Of a DNA stretch of 64,000 nt, positions 47,220-58,462 are shown one piece after another. Source of the stretch: Pholiota molesta (Eukaryota > Basidiomycota > Agaricomycetes > Agaricales > Strophariaceae); contig JACGCK010000003.1 of assembly GCA_014925825.1 (NCBI GenBank), positions 124,001 to 188,000 on the forward strand. The letters run 5' to 3'. The position numbers and the translations under genes are program-made. Numbering within the stretch: the first letter of the stretch is position 1; the number at the start of each line of letters is the position of its first letter. Below the pieces are notes generated by a model. The model saw only the letters and a list, made by a program, of their open reading frames with translations, searched no databases and was not told the DNA's origin.

Positions 47220-49158
47220 TTATATGAATTCTTTGGGACGTTTGGCTGGATCACCACCTGCCTCGTCATAAACAAGGCCTGCAACACGGAAGGCAAGCTC
47301 TAGCAACAATGAAGGTAAGTCACATTGAGCCTTCTTCCACTCTAAAATAAAGTGGCTTTTACGTACCGTCTGCCTGGGCTTTCAGTAAGGCCTCGGCATA
47401 GACTCGCACTACGTCTTCTGTTCCACTAGGTCGAACGAAAGACCGACCGCCTTCATATCTTTGGACGAGCTCGTTGATCTTCTCTTGCAGGCCTGGGGGG
47501 CTCACGAGAACGCGCTCGGCATCCTCTGTCTTGAATGCATTTCTGTCGCTAACGACGACCTTCACGAGCCGGTTTGGCAGGTCAGCGTATAATGAGTTCC
47601 ATTCCACTCCCGAGTACGATTTGTGCGCAAGAACAACCTCGACCAAAAGCATGTCTGACAGTGCATCACCCACAGTTTGATTAATCAATTGCGTCAAATT
47701 GATCAGGTGGTTCAAGGCAGTTGACTGAGCTGGAGTCGAAGGTTCATGTTTGGCGAGGATCTGCTGCGTAGCCGGCGAGAATAAGACAGTCCCGTGGCCA
47801 TTAGCTTCAAAATAGACACCAATATTGTAGTGCTCGGCGGCGTGGTGAAGATGCTTGACACCTGTAGGCACACATTTGACTGGCAGGCGCTGCATCACGT
47901 ATCAGCATCTATCATCCAAAATTTGAGCCTAACTCACCTCTGCTAGGTATTTCGTAGACGCGCCGTTAGCGTATGCGGTCTGCACTACGCCGACCTTAAT
48001 TTCCGACTCCAATCCCGCAAGTTTAACCTGATCGACGATGAAAGCAGCCACCAAAGCAGCAATCTTATCACCATCGAGCAGATGGAATTGTCCACGTTCA
48101 TCGAGACAATAGTAAATCAAGCGATCGGCGTCTCCGTCAAGACTGCATGCCCTCTGGCCAGGCTTCATGTCATCCACCAGGTTAGGAGGCAGTCTTTGCA
48201 TAGTCTTGACGTAGTCCGCACCGCAGGAATCATTGAGCTTTCCACGAGTAGTTGTATCGGTGTTTTCTAAAATCAGAGGAAGACTTTCGCCTAGATATTC
48301 TGTAAGCTTTTTGGCAGCCTTTGCACCCACTCCATTTGCGCAATCAATGACAATGGGATCTGGTTTGGCCTTGCCGCTCTAGGTAAATTCGAAGTAAGGT
48401 AAGGTTTATGAGATCAAGCAAAGAACTCCTCACGATGAGTTTTTTGAATGCTGTGCTAAGCTTCGTATAGTAGCCTTCCTCTGAGTCTTCGCCATAGCTT
48501 TCCTTTGTTCCTTTTGTGTTGATGGCTTTGACTAGGTAATGGAGAATGGGCGTCGTCGTAACACCACCATCGCGAGCTTCTACGCCTAGAGCTTTGAGAC
48601 CATCCTCCAATGCAGCGATGAGAGCAGGTCCTGAAGGTCGGGTATCCCTGGCATACACTACCCTCGCGGGTTTCGACAGATCAATCTTAGCATTCGCAAC
48701 AAGGTTGCCCAGTGCCTCGATGAATGCCTCAGTGGTAGGAGCATTCGCGAGTACCGTCGCGTGGGTTTCCCAAGAAGCCTCGAGCATCTCTCCGCGTGGA
48801 TCCACCAGCTTCACGCCGTTATCCTTCATCGAACGCGTCAATACGTACATCGACACCGCAGATGAATATAGCTCTTACCTGCTCTGGGTTATGCGATGCG
48901 GTGACCATGACACCTATCGTCTTTCCATCTAGGCGTTTGCTTCGGAGGCCAGCGAGAATTCCAACGCGAAAGAGTACGGAATCGAGTGTGCTCCCTCTGT
49001 GGATGGTTTAGAACAATTACAGAGTGCGATCTCGGAGACAACGGAGGCGACACTCACAACGTTCTGAAGCCCGCTGTTCCGTACTGAAAGGTCAGCTCGG
49101 ATGGCTTTGGATGGGCATCGGACAAGGCCTGGATAGCTTTGGTAGGGAGTTCGGTCAT
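47220..49158 (-). CDS. PCM1: Phosphoacetylglucosamine mutase (PCM1/AGM1)
   Basis: Converts GlcNAc-6-phosphate to GlcNAc-1-phosphate, on the way to UDP-GlcNAc for chitin, N-glycans and GPI anchors. Start [20 protein letters not shown] at 49158, then [10 protein letters not shown]. The phosphoserine loop is [12 protein letters not shown] (Ser acceptor), and the metal site is [25 protein letters not shown] is the sugar-binding loop, and [20 protein letters not shown] is the phosphate-binding loop. The last exon ends [17 protein letters not shown]. All four catalytic elements of alpha-D-phosphohexomutases are present. Five or more introns. It is divergent from SEC17, with 134 bp between start codons. 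A decayed partial copy lies to the left. Confidence 0.96.
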
Positions 49159-49292
49159 GGCGATGGTTGAAGAAGAAAGCACTGACGTCGTCAGTAGATT
49201 TCTTGTAGGAGGAGCTGATCAGATGACCCCTTTTAGGATATGCAGTGTCTGGTCCCAAACCTGTGTCACAGCCTCTGCTCTTTACAACCACC
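49159..49292. promoter_or_regulatory. Divergent promoter region of PCM1 and SEC17
   Basis: 134 bp between opposite start codons; both promoters must lie here or in the first exons. No TATA box seen. Confidence 0.45.
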
Positions 49293-50330
49293 ATGCCCGC
49301 CAAGTCTCCTGCCCAAACTCTCCTCGAAAAGGCAGACAAGCGTGCCAACTCATCCGGCGGATGGTTCACATCTGCATCGACGAAGTACGAGGAGGCAGGT
49401 GATCTCTATCAGCAGGCTGCCAACTCGTTCAAGATCGAGAAACTCTTCAAAGAAGCCGGTGACGCTTTCGCCCGGGAGGCAGAGTGCAGGGAACTCTGCA
49501 AGGAAGAGAACGAGGCTGCTAATGCCTGGTGGAATGCATCCAAAGCCTACAAGCGAGGATTCCCAGACCGTGAGTATGCTATTCGTGGCGAGGGCCAAAG
49601 CCGTCGGAGCTGATAACCCTATAGTCGCCATCCAGGCGCTTACACAGACCATCGTCCACCTCACGAAAGGAGGCCGCTTCAGACAGGCCGCAGACCGAGA
49701 GAAAGAGATTGGACAGATCTATCTCCAGGAATCTAACGACCTGAGGAAGGCTTGCGAAAGCTACGTACGGGCTGGCGAGTGGTATTCCCAAGAAGACGCT
49801 GCTGCGTGAATTTCCATATCTCTCCATTACCCATTTCATGTGAAGCTAACCCTATTCGAATATAGAACTGCAAACGCTTGCTTCAAAGATGCTGCTGATC
49901 TTCATGCCGAACTCGAGGAATACCCTCAAGCAATTGCTCGCTATGAACAAGTTGCTAACCACTCTCTTACTTCTGCGCTGACCAAGTACAGCGTCAAGGA
50001 GTACTGGCTTAGGTCTAGTCTGTGCGCACTCGCCATGGGTGTAAGTTCCCGTTCTTATCCACCTCTCCTCGATAGCTGAGAACTCGGTTACAGGACTCGG
50101 TCACAGCCAGACGAAATATGCAAAAGTACAGCAACCAGGACGTGACCTTCGCTTCGACCCGCGAAGCCAAATTTGTCAATGCTTTGTTGGAAGCGATCGA
50201 GGCTGGCGATCTGGAAGCGTTCACAGCTGCTGTGTTCGAATTCGACCAAATCACGAAACTCGATAACTGGAAGACATCCATCTTGCTCAAAATCAAGAAA
50301 GAGATCGGTGATGATATGCGCCTTACTTAA
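49293..50330 (+). CDS. SEC17: Alpha-SNAP (SEC17), SNARE disassembly adaptor
   Basis: Recruits the NSF/Sec18 ATPase to SNARE complexes in vesicle traffic. Start MPAKSPAQTLLEKADKRANS at 49293, placed by homology; an upstream in-frame ATG at 49245 would add an unusual leader. Helical TPR-like segments follow: WFTSASTKYEEAGDLYQQAA, AANSFKIEKLFKEAGDAFAR, AANAWWNASKAYKRGFP, then QADREKEIGQIYLQ-like repeats, ACFKDAADLHAELEEYPQAI and YEQVANHSLTSALTKYSVKE. The C-terminal region KLDNWKTSILLKIKKEIGDD, which activates NSF, is complete, ending DDMRLT. About 290 aa, normal. At least three introns (about 49571-49625, 49807-49865 and 50040-50094). Confidence 0.96.
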
Positions 50331-50712
50331 AGGAACGAACATATTTGTAGTGCGCTACAGGGTGACTGCTGACTGAATGGAAATACATATATAACAGCAT
50401 CTACGGCGCTTATAGTGACAAGTTTGTGGTGGATGAATACATATTTAATAACACTAATTCCGATTCTTTGTTGACTAGGATCTGAAGCATCCTTATTGCA
50501 AACTCGTCATCAGTGAATGAGCAAAGTTTTTCTCCATCGCAGGACAACGGTTTAGATTCGAAGGATCCAACTTGGACTGCATACGACATTGTACGGTTGT
50601 AGAAACGTGTAATTTGTTTAGGACCATGGCGAGATTAATTCCTGACTACCGATCAAAGATGTAGTGACTTGAAGCTCTCTGGTAGTATTGTGGAAAGCTA
50701 TATATATAGCTA
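50331..50712. other. Gap between SEC17 and the first F-box gene
   Basis: 382 bp between convergent genes. AT-rich, nothing recognised. Confidence 0.5.
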
Positions 50713-52218
50713 CTATCCCTCCTGCGATGGGATATCTACTTTCTTCCATCCTCCACATTTAAAGGTTAATTCCGTTGCATCTGAGCGATCCCTGGGCTTG
50801 GTTATAATAACATTATAAGAAGATGAAGTGTTCTGTCTCGACTTTGTAAACTTTGGAAGTGGGGCTGATAGTAAATGTTTGTGAAATTTCACTAGAGCGT
50901 CGCCAAATGAATATCCGCCCCTTTTAATGAAATAGTTGAGGATGATATTGACTTGCGGGACGGCATTAAACATTGGCTGCACCAAAACAGAATCCATTAC
51001 AGGCCATTCATTGGGCGTATTCATGGTGAGATATGGGGCATTGTAATTATGCGATGCTGTCATTTCCAGATTGAACTTCCTTAGCGATCGAGGAAATGAG
51101 CAGGATTGGAGGACACGGCAAAAAGGATCAATAATATCATGCAAATATATCCCAATGTCTTTGTATGATATTCGCAATGAGGATAGTCTGCTGAGAAGGT
51201 GGAAAGGGTATATTGCAGTAGGCAAAGAGTGGGATGGACCAGAACTCTGAAGCCAGTCATGTCCAATGAGTTGAATATGGAGTATATGAAGGGTGTTTGC
51301 AGCGTTGCCCGCGATATTGATTATGTTTTGTATCCCCCCAGTCAATTTGGCTTGAAAATATAAAGTGTGAAGTTCCACGAAAGCTGACTGATATCGTGAT
51401 GCTACATTGGCCGATCTATTGCCCAAATGAAGCAGATCGACAAGAGAGAAGGATTCGTCGAGGCCTATGGATTCCAAGATTGTGACATGAGGGGCGTCGA
51501 CTTCAATTTTACCTCGTGTCAGCCGAGTCTCATATAACTCCAGATTTTTGAAATGGATGCCATGGAAGAGAGACCTCGGAATACCGAAGAGTCCGCAGAG
51601 TCGCACATGCTGCAAATTTGGAGAGCGCAATATGTTTTCAAAAGCGCAGATGAGCTGATCATCCATTTTCGTATACTCCAATGTAAAATGTCCAATCCTA
51701 GCGTTGAAGCTTAGAGATTCGATGCCGTGATTGGGTCCATGCAAAATATCGATGATACGATAAACGGTTGCATCTCGAAGAAATTTATAGGAAAAACTTG
51801 AATCATGACTCGGAGCTCCTGAGATAGTTAGACAGAAAGAGCGTATGTGATAGATCATCCCAAGGTTTGGAAAGTTGAGGCTATCTTGCAATAAGGTGAC
51901 AAAGCGTCGAATAACTTGAATTGCTGATGCGAAAAGCCTTTTATTGAAAGCTGGTGAAGAGACCTTCAGGCGCAAAATTGCTGAGGAAAAGAGCCTCGAA
52001 TATGCAGCTACACAAAAAGAACGCGAGACCATTGCGTAGGCACGCAATATCGCGCGATTTTCAGCGGATTCCAGAGTGTCGCGATCATGCCAGGCAGTGG
52101 GAGGAGGGAGAACGAAGTAGTCAAGAATAAGGTCATGGATTTCCTGTGGTATGTCGTCGGGTTTCGGTTTCATGGCGGCCAAAGTCGTAATCGTGACGTG
52201 TGAAGGTCGGTGGAACAA
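50713..52218 (-). CDS. F-box/LRR-like protein, paralogue 1
   Basis: Single open frame of 501 aa. An F-box-like N-terminus reads PDDIPQEIHDLILDYFVLPP, followed by MVSRSFCVAAYSRLFSS, the usual layout of Agaricomycete F-box proteins that would recruit substrates to SCF ubiquitin ligases. The rest has irregular leucine-rich repeats (LQHVRLCGLFGIPRSLFHGI; LSSLRISYKDIGIYL), but no named domain was recognised. The start could also be the Met at 52173 (MKPKPDD), which aligns better with the paralogue. It shares NFPNLGMIYHIRSF, HGPNHGIESL and the ending CGGWKKVDIP with the next gene. Confidence 0.75.
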   Translation of the reverse strand: MFHRPSHVTITTLAAMKPKPDDIPQEIHDLILDYFVLPPPTAWHDRDTLESAENRAILRAYAMVSRSFCVAAYSRLFSSAILRLKVSSPAFNKRLFASAIQVIRRFVTLLQDSLNFPNLGMIYHIRSFCLTISGAPSHDSSFSYKFLRDATVYRIIDILHGPNHGIESLSFNARIGHFTLEYTKMDDQLICAFENILRSPNLQHVRLCGLFGIPRSLFHGIHFKNLELYETRLTRGKIEVDAPHVTILESIGLDESFSLVDLLHLGNRSANVASRYQSAFVELHTLYFQAKLTGGIQNIINIAGNAANTLHILHIQLIGHDWLQSSGPSHSLPTAIYPFHLLSRLSSLRISYKDIGIYLHDIIDPFCRVLQSCSFPRSLRKFNLEMTASHNYNAPYLTMNTPNEWPVMDSVLVQPMFNAVPQVNIILNYFIKRGGYSFGDALVKFHKHLLSAPLPKFTKSRQNTSSSYNVIITKPRDRSDATELTFKCGGWKKVDIPSQEG

Positions 52219-52574
52219 GGTTGCAAGCCTACAAACGCGGCAGAATGATATGTTTCACGATATAGTTCGTGGATATAAAACAGATCACAACATACCTCAG
52301 ATTACCTGAAGGCCAAAAGCCTGCACAAAGCTTGAAGCTTGAAGAGTGATTTGGGCTTGAAGTTTCGATCCGTTGGTTACTCGGTTCTTTGCCTTGAAGA
52401 CGGTTGGAAACAAGAACAAATGCAGATTTGAATCATTTCTGACATACACAGTCAATCACTCACATGGTTCAACTCAATTGAAACTCACTAGTACTGCAAT
52501 TTTTTCAACAAAATTTAGGTTGATGCAAGTTGATGTTCTGATCACGGGTAGGACATGTAAAGATCAACATGGGA
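52219..52574. other. Gap between the two F-box paralogues
   Basis: 356 bp: promoter of paralogue 1 and 3' region of paralogue 2. No repeat or gene recognised. Confidence 0.5.
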
Positions 52575-54095
52575 TCAACATGGAATATCTAATATCTTCC
52601 TCCCTCCACATCTCAAGGTCACTCCCTTCCGATTCGATTCCGAGTGATTCATATTCTGATGCCTCGAGGATTGATCAGGGTACCTTTGAATAACAACAAC
52701 ACTGATACAGGGTAGTGAGCTGCCTCTTCTCGATTCTGAAAAGTTGGGAAGGGCGTCCAACAACAAGAAATCTTCGATATTATTTTTCTGTAACTCCGCA
52801 TACTCGTTTGATTGATATCCATAAATGGGGTATTCGAGGATAATCTTGGTTTGCGGAATGGCATTGAACATCGGTTGCATCAAAACAGAATCCATTGCAA
52901 GCCATTCGTCGAGTTTATCTAACTGATAAAGTCGGCCATTGAAGCAACCTGACGCCATTGTCTCCACGCTGAGCATTTTCAGAGATTCAGGGATCGTGCT
53001 TGATTCAAGTATGCAGCGGAAAGGATAAATGACATTATGCCAACCTAGCCCAATGGTTTTGGATGATAATCGTAGTGAAGAAAGCCTAGGGAGAAGGTGA
53101 AAAGGGTATATCGGATCTGGTGAAGAGCTGAATCTTTGCCCACGCCATTCGCCAAAAAGGTGGATGTGAAGTGTTTGTAAGGTGTTTGCCGCGTTGGCGG
53201 CAATGTTTATCGCCTTTGGAATCCGCTTGAGCAGGTGAACTACAAAGTACAACGCTTTGAGTTCCACAAAAGCCGCCTGATACCGTGATGTAGTGTCAAT
53301 GGCCACATTGCCTGAATGTAGGAGGTCGACTAGCCGAAAGGATTCGTCCGCACCTATGGATTCCATTGTGATTATTGGAGGAGCATCGAGTGTATTTCCA
53401 TTGCATTGTATCGCGGTGTTATATAATTCGATGTTTTTGAGGTTCGTACCGCGGAGTAGAGTTCTTGGAAAGCCAAGGAGTCCATTGAGCCGCAGATGCT
53501 TTAGGCTGGGAGAGCAAATTATATTTTGAAAAGAGCAGAGAAGATCATGTTTGATATAGATTTCTCTGTATTCTAACTTTCCGTAGCCCATGTCCAAGGC
53601 TAGAGACTCGACACCATGGTTAGGTCCATGCAAAACGTCAATCAGATGATGAATGGTCGCATCATGAAGAAAGTTGTCGGCCTGGCTCAAATTGCAATCT
53701 ATCTGAATAATGAGAGCAAAAGACCGAATGTGGTAGATCATCCCAAGGTTCGGAAAGTTAAGGCTATCCCGCAATAGGGCAACAAAGCGTCGAATGACGG
53801 ACGCAACAAGCCTTGCATTTCGAATCCGCGAAAAGGCCTTCATGCGAAGAACTACTGAGGAAAACAGCCTCGAATTTGCATTAGAGCAAAAGGAGCGCGA
53901 GACCATCGAGTAAGTACGCAATGTCGCTCGATTTTCAGCTTGTTGCGGAGACTCGCGATCATCCCAAGCTGCGGGAGCTGGGATACAGAAATGATCAAGA
54001 ATAAGGTCGTGGATTTCGAATGGTAAGGGAGTTGGATCGCATCGTGGGTTGGCTAAAATAGCTTTTCGAGCTTCATGGAGGTCCATGGAAAACAA
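52575..54095 (-). CDS. F-box/LRR-like protein, paralogue 2
   Basis: Single open frame of 506 aa, a clear tandem duplicate of paralogue 1. It has an F-box-like PLPFEIHDLILDHFCIPAPA, ENRATLRTYSMVSRSFCSNA, FRLVDLLHSGN, NFPNLGMIYHIRSF, HGPNHGVESL, and LRCGGRKILDIPC at the end. Start at 54095 or at the next Met (MDLHEARKA). Identity by eye is moderate, so the duplication is old. The substrate-binding part differs most. Confidence 0.75.
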   Translation of the reverse strand: MFSMDLHEARKAILANPRCDPTPLPFEIHDLILDHFCIPAPAAWDDRESPQQAENRATLRTYSMVSRSFCSNANSRLFSSVVLRMKAFSRIRNARLVASVIRRFVALLRDSLNFPNLGMIYHIRSFALIIQIDCNLSQADNFLHDATIHHLIDVLHGPNHGVESLALDMGYGKLEYREIYIKHDLLCSFQNIICSPSLKHLRLNGLLGFPRTLLRGTNLKNIELYNTAIQCNGNTLDAPPIITMESIGADESFRLVDLLHSGNVAIDTTSRYQAAFVELKALYFVVHLLKRIPKAINIAANAANTLQTLHIHLFGEWRGQRFSSSPDPIYPFHLLPRLSSLRLSSKTIGLGWHNVIYPFRCILESSTIPESLKMLSVETMASGCFNGRLYQLDKLDEWLAMDSVLMQPMFNAIPQTKIILEYPIYGYQSNEYAELQKNNIEDFLLLDALPNFSESRRGSSLPCISVVVIQRYPDQSSRHQNMNHSESNRKGVTLRCGGRKILDIPC

Positions 54096-54342
54096 GACTG
54101 AAATGCAACTGGAAGGTTGCTGGAACTTGGAAGGAGGCCAAGCAAAAGGTGTACAAGATGATTTGGGTGGCTGCCAAATAGATCAAAACAATATTAACCC
54201 AAAGAGACCCTTGCAACGTTGTTGCAACGACCTTGCAGCAATTCGAACAAGCCTCTGACTCAATGATATATAGGTCATCAATAAATAAACTCCTGAGCCT
54301 GCGAAGTGGAACAAAAACGCAAAGAAAAAAAAAATCCCGATG

Positions 54343-55725
54343 CTATAACATATGCCAGTATTTATTCCTCTTATAAAGGGATATATCCAATGCTTTTTCC
54401 CCTCCACATCTCAACCACATCTCCGAGACCAGGTCAATTTTAGATGTCTCTGAGCGACCACGACTGCTGAGAATGGTTCCCGCCCATTTGATAATTAATA
54501 ACGTCGATAAAAGGCAATGGCCCACATTGTCTCGTGTTTCAAGACTCTGGAAGGTTATCCAACAATGCATTTCAGGTCCTGTTCTGCAAGTTCAAGTTAG
54601 CATCATTGACATACGGAGGTACGTGTTCCACATCGGGAGAATACTGTAGGACGACCAAAACAGAATCCATCGCAAGCCATTTGTCGCGGACAGGCGGTTC
54701 ATTGAATTGAAAACTAGCGGTATTTCAGAAATGCCATACTTCTGGCTCAACACTGAAGATTTTGAGTGAAGGAGAGGAAGTGTGCGCGATTCGGGTAGTC
54801 GACGTAGATGTTGGATTATAAACTGGTCAACAAAATGTGACCCAACAATTTTGGCAATGCGCAAGGAAGAAAGCCGAATAAGAAGATGACATGGGCATTT
54901 CCGAGTAGGCGAAAGGTGGAGATGAACTCAAGTGGGACGCTAGTATCCACCAACGTGGACGTGAAGTGTCTGAAGCGTGTTTGTCGCATTGGTGGCAATG
55001 TTAATCGCGTCTGGCACCATATAGCAGCGTCGATATGGTATCCGGATCGTTTACAGAACAATCCACTGGTGACGGAAAAGGACCCATAGACCGATGGATT
55101 CCATGTTGGGAACATCGAGTTCTTCTCTTATCTGAATACGATATAACTCGAGCGTTTTAAAATCCATGGTATGCAAAAGAGCGTCGGGAACGCCGAGGAG
55201 ACCGCTGAGCGACAAATGCCTGCGCCTCGGTAAGTGAATTATATTGTAAAAAAAAACGCAGAGAAGATCAGGATCGATGTGCGCATATTCGGCCTTTCCG
55301 CTACCCATAAGACTTGAGAATCGACATCGTGGCTAGGGCCATACAAAGCGTTGATGATTTACGAAATGGTTGTGTGCACGAAAAATCTGTAGCCTTGATT
55401 CGCGTGCCAATCCATGGAGATCGTTAGAGTGAAAGACCGGATGTGATGGACCATTCCAAGGTTAGGAAAGTTTATGCTGTCTTGTAACACGACATCATAG
55501 CGCTCAACCAGCGTCTTCGTGAAGTAGGTCGGACACGTAGAGTTATCGAGGAGAACAATATCTGATGGGCAAGGATACAACAGGAGGGGGAGACCATGGA
55601 ATAGGCACACAATTGCAAAGGATTGCTGGAATTTGAGATTATACCTGGCGGCAGCTGGCGGCAGAAAGACTGAGGTGATCAAGAAGACAGTCATGGATTT
55701 CGAGTGGTATGGTGTGCAGCTCCAT
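54343..55725 (-). pseudogene. Third F-box/LRR-like paralogue, decayed
   Basis: Begins at 55725 with MELHTIPLEIHDCLLDHL, the same F-box start. Frame breaks follow, then SINFPNLGMVHHIRSFTL (about 55.45 kb), LSLSGLLGVPDALLHTMDFK (about 55.2 kb) and a C-terminal piece LRCGGEKALDIS near 54.4 kb. Pieces are spread over several frames with stops between them, and the total is shorter than the paralogues. It completes a three-member tandem array in which the member nearest NUS1 has died. Confidence 0.85.
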
Positions 55726-56315
55726 GTCCGCTTAGATTCAGGAAGTTAGAAGCCTACAGATGTTCGCAAGTTGATGTCAGGTGGAAATGTTTGGAATTAA
55801 AGTCAATACCTCAAAACGCACCTTAAACTTCCTAGCCCTTTCAGACCTCCCAAAACCCATTGGTGCATCGTTTTCTGGATCTATGTTTAGTATGGGGTTC
55901 GTAAGGGTTCTAGCCACAACTTCCACCAGTCTAGGTCAGATCTAATCCAAGCTTATCAGGCTCGATTAAACATTACAATTGCTTGCTAAGGCTTGCAACT
56001 ATCCTGAAGTCGGACACAGCTAGCAGTAATTGTTGGCAGGCAAGGAAATGAAATCAGACTCTGTTCGGTGGCAAGAACTGCATATGAGAATGGAGTCGCG
56101 TTTGAATGGGACTAGAAGTAAGTTCATGGCTGGAGGCTAAGGAGAGAAAAGTCTAGTGGTGGTATTTGACAGAAAGCATGCATGATGATGATGGTGGTAT
56201 CGTGGGAGTCGTCATCACGGTGACGCAAATAGACCAGACCCAGCGCCTCCACGTCGACATAAATTGCTCGCAATCCACATTCCTTTATTTCTTCATCAAG
56301 CGCCCCAATCTCGCT
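55726..56315. other. Gap upstream of NUS1
   Basis: 590 bp between a decayed F-box gene and NUS1. No TATA box, gene or repeat was recognised. Confidence 0.5.
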
Positions 56316-57551
56316 ATGAGCGTTATCTACGCAATCATCTTGCAGTTTCTTCATTTGATCTATGCCGTCATCCTCAGAGTGCGTTCGCTCAGGAAACGCC
56401 TCTTCGCGTCGCCTCCGCAGCAACTTCGGGCTCATCGTCGACGAATACCGAAACATCTCGCTATCATCTTTACGGTGGACCCCTCAATACCTTTGGAATC
56501 AGCCCGAGAGGCCCTGACGGAGAGCGTTCTAAACGCGGTCGAATGGTGTCGTACTATTGGTGTCAAGAAACTGACCGTTTACGAGGAGAATGGTATGTTT
56601 TGGGCCATTCGCTCACCTTAAATTCACCTCTGAACTAGGCCTATGTGTTCCGTCTAGATATGCTTTCCGGATGTGCCGAGGCTATCAGTGAACAACTTCC
56701 AGTGCATGGGCGCGAGAACGATTCCTGCGAGTCTGAAATCGAATACCCCTTGACACCCCCTCCATCCGACCATTCGGAATCGCGTCCCTTGTCGCCTAAT
56801 GATTTGCCACGAAATTATACCCCGATGACAAAACTTAGGATAGCGGACGATATCTCTCGAAAGCTAGCGCAAGATGCAGGCCCAAAACTTATCCAACGGA
56901 ACCATTCACGAAGTCCGTACCCTGCCGAAAATCACGCACCTAATACTGACTTTTAGCTCCCATCAACATAGAAACGGTTGAGGGTTCCCAGCAAAAATCT
57001 GACCTACTTCTCTGCATGATATCTGCAGAGGCTTCCAAACCCGCAATAGCAGCCGTAGCCCAAGCCCTGGCCAACAGAGAGCGCAGGCGATTGCTATCAA
57101 GCCCTTCGACAGCAGGTCAACCGTTTAAAATCACCGTAGATGAACTCGACGAAATTCTAGAAGGTCGGTTTCACGTCGTGCCTTGCGCGCATCCTCAGCC
57201 TATTTTTAACCCACTTTCTTCCAAAATTAGACGAAGATGGGCTCTCCTCGCCAGATTTCATGATCATCCACCCCCTTGATTCCTCGTATTCATCATCGGC
57301 ACCTACAGAGCTCCATAACTTCCCTCCATGGCATATCAGACTGACCGAGATCTTGTGAGTTCATTTCCATTTCCACTGGGCCAGGCATTGGATGTTTATG
57401 ACCTTCTCTCAGCCAAAATCAGCCCCATAACAGCCGCGCGCAGCCACTTTTCAAATGGCGGCGATCATGTCGCCCGATTCCTCTGGATGAACTAGGATTT
57501 AGGGAGGCACTAGACGAATTCGCATCTGCGGAGATGCGATTTGGAAAGTGA
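56316..57551 (+). CDS. NUS1: NUS1-like subunit of dehydrodolichyl diphosphate synthase (cis-prenyltransferase)
   Basis: Partner of Rer2/Srt1 at the ER; the pair makes the polyprenyl chain of dolichol. Start MSVIYAIILQFLHLIYAVIL at 56316, a membrane helix as expected for Nus1; an upstream in-frame Met is possible. Then RRRIPKHLAIIFTVDPSIPL and WCRTIGVKKLTVYEENG, the cis-prenyltransferase-like fold without the catalytic aspartate. Intron 56593-56657. A Pro/Ser-rich insert YPLTPPPSDHSESRPLSPND follows, then CMISAEASKPAIAAVAQALA, PDFMIIHPLDSS, FPPWHIRLTEI and the end FREALDEFASAEMRFGK. The C-terminal R-x-G (RFG), needed for catalysis in trans, is present. Some middle introns were not placed exactly. 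Confidence 0.88.
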
Positions 57552-58462
57552 TAAGCAGTATTTTCGACGCATTATAATTATATACCAAACACGACCTTGA
57601 GGGTTATAATATCTCACCAATTTGAGCGGATCTGTCAGATCCTTCACTGGTTTTGATTCAATGGTGGAGTTATGTATTCTACATATTTGCAAAATCCCTC
57701 GTTCAAACACCTCAAACTGATCGGCCCAGGGTGTATCACCAGATTGGTATCAGTTCGTCTAAACCCCCATTGTGGGCAGTTACTGCCACTGGCCACCAGA
57801 TTGCGAAAACCGGACATCGTTGGCTGTGGGTAGGCTATGGGCGCCTGATCGAAACAAAAAGATTTCCATATGATTGTAGCAAATGTCAACATTGGTGATG
57901 GGACATGGTCTCAAATAATACTAGGAATTATCTTTTGGTGTCCTACAAGTCATAATGGGTACTCGGGGTATGGTTTGGATAGTTCTCCTCAACCTTATGA
58001 TCACGACGCTGATCCTCGATTCATGAAGACCTCGTCTAAACCCCCACAAGTATAATTACTTAGTCTATCTTTGAAATAAGGCAATGCAGACATCATGCAT
58101 CATGCATCATGCGTCATCATGTTAATTGTGAACGATACTTATATTTGGCTTCCTCTACCTTGCTCCCGACCAAGTACGTTCTAATCGAAGCAGAAAAGGC
58201 AGCTGAGCCTAGCTGAGCTGCTCAGACCAATTAATATCGGTATGCTCATCGGCCAAATCAGAGGCCGTCCTGGACCTTATTAATATTAATTCTCATTCGG
58301 AAGAGATTTGAAAGATTCCGGATACCGCGATGATCATTCCGCCCACGAGGAACTCGTGCTATATATAAGCTTCCCAACTACCATGACTTTGTTATAAAGT
58401 TTAGATCGACACTGCTTGTCACTGTATCTCCACCGTCCACCATAGGCATACATACTCCTACT
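57552..58462. other. Gap between NUS1 and the DUF2235 gene
   Basis: 911 bp. It has two copies of CGTCTAAACCCCCA (57757 and 58033) and a short CATCATG repeat near 58092. A TATA box lies at 58362-58369. No gene recognised. Confidence 0.55.
58362..58369 (+). promoter_or_regulatory. TATA box of the DUF2235 gene
   Basis: TATATAAG about 94 bp upstream of the ATG at 58463. Confidence 0.6.
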
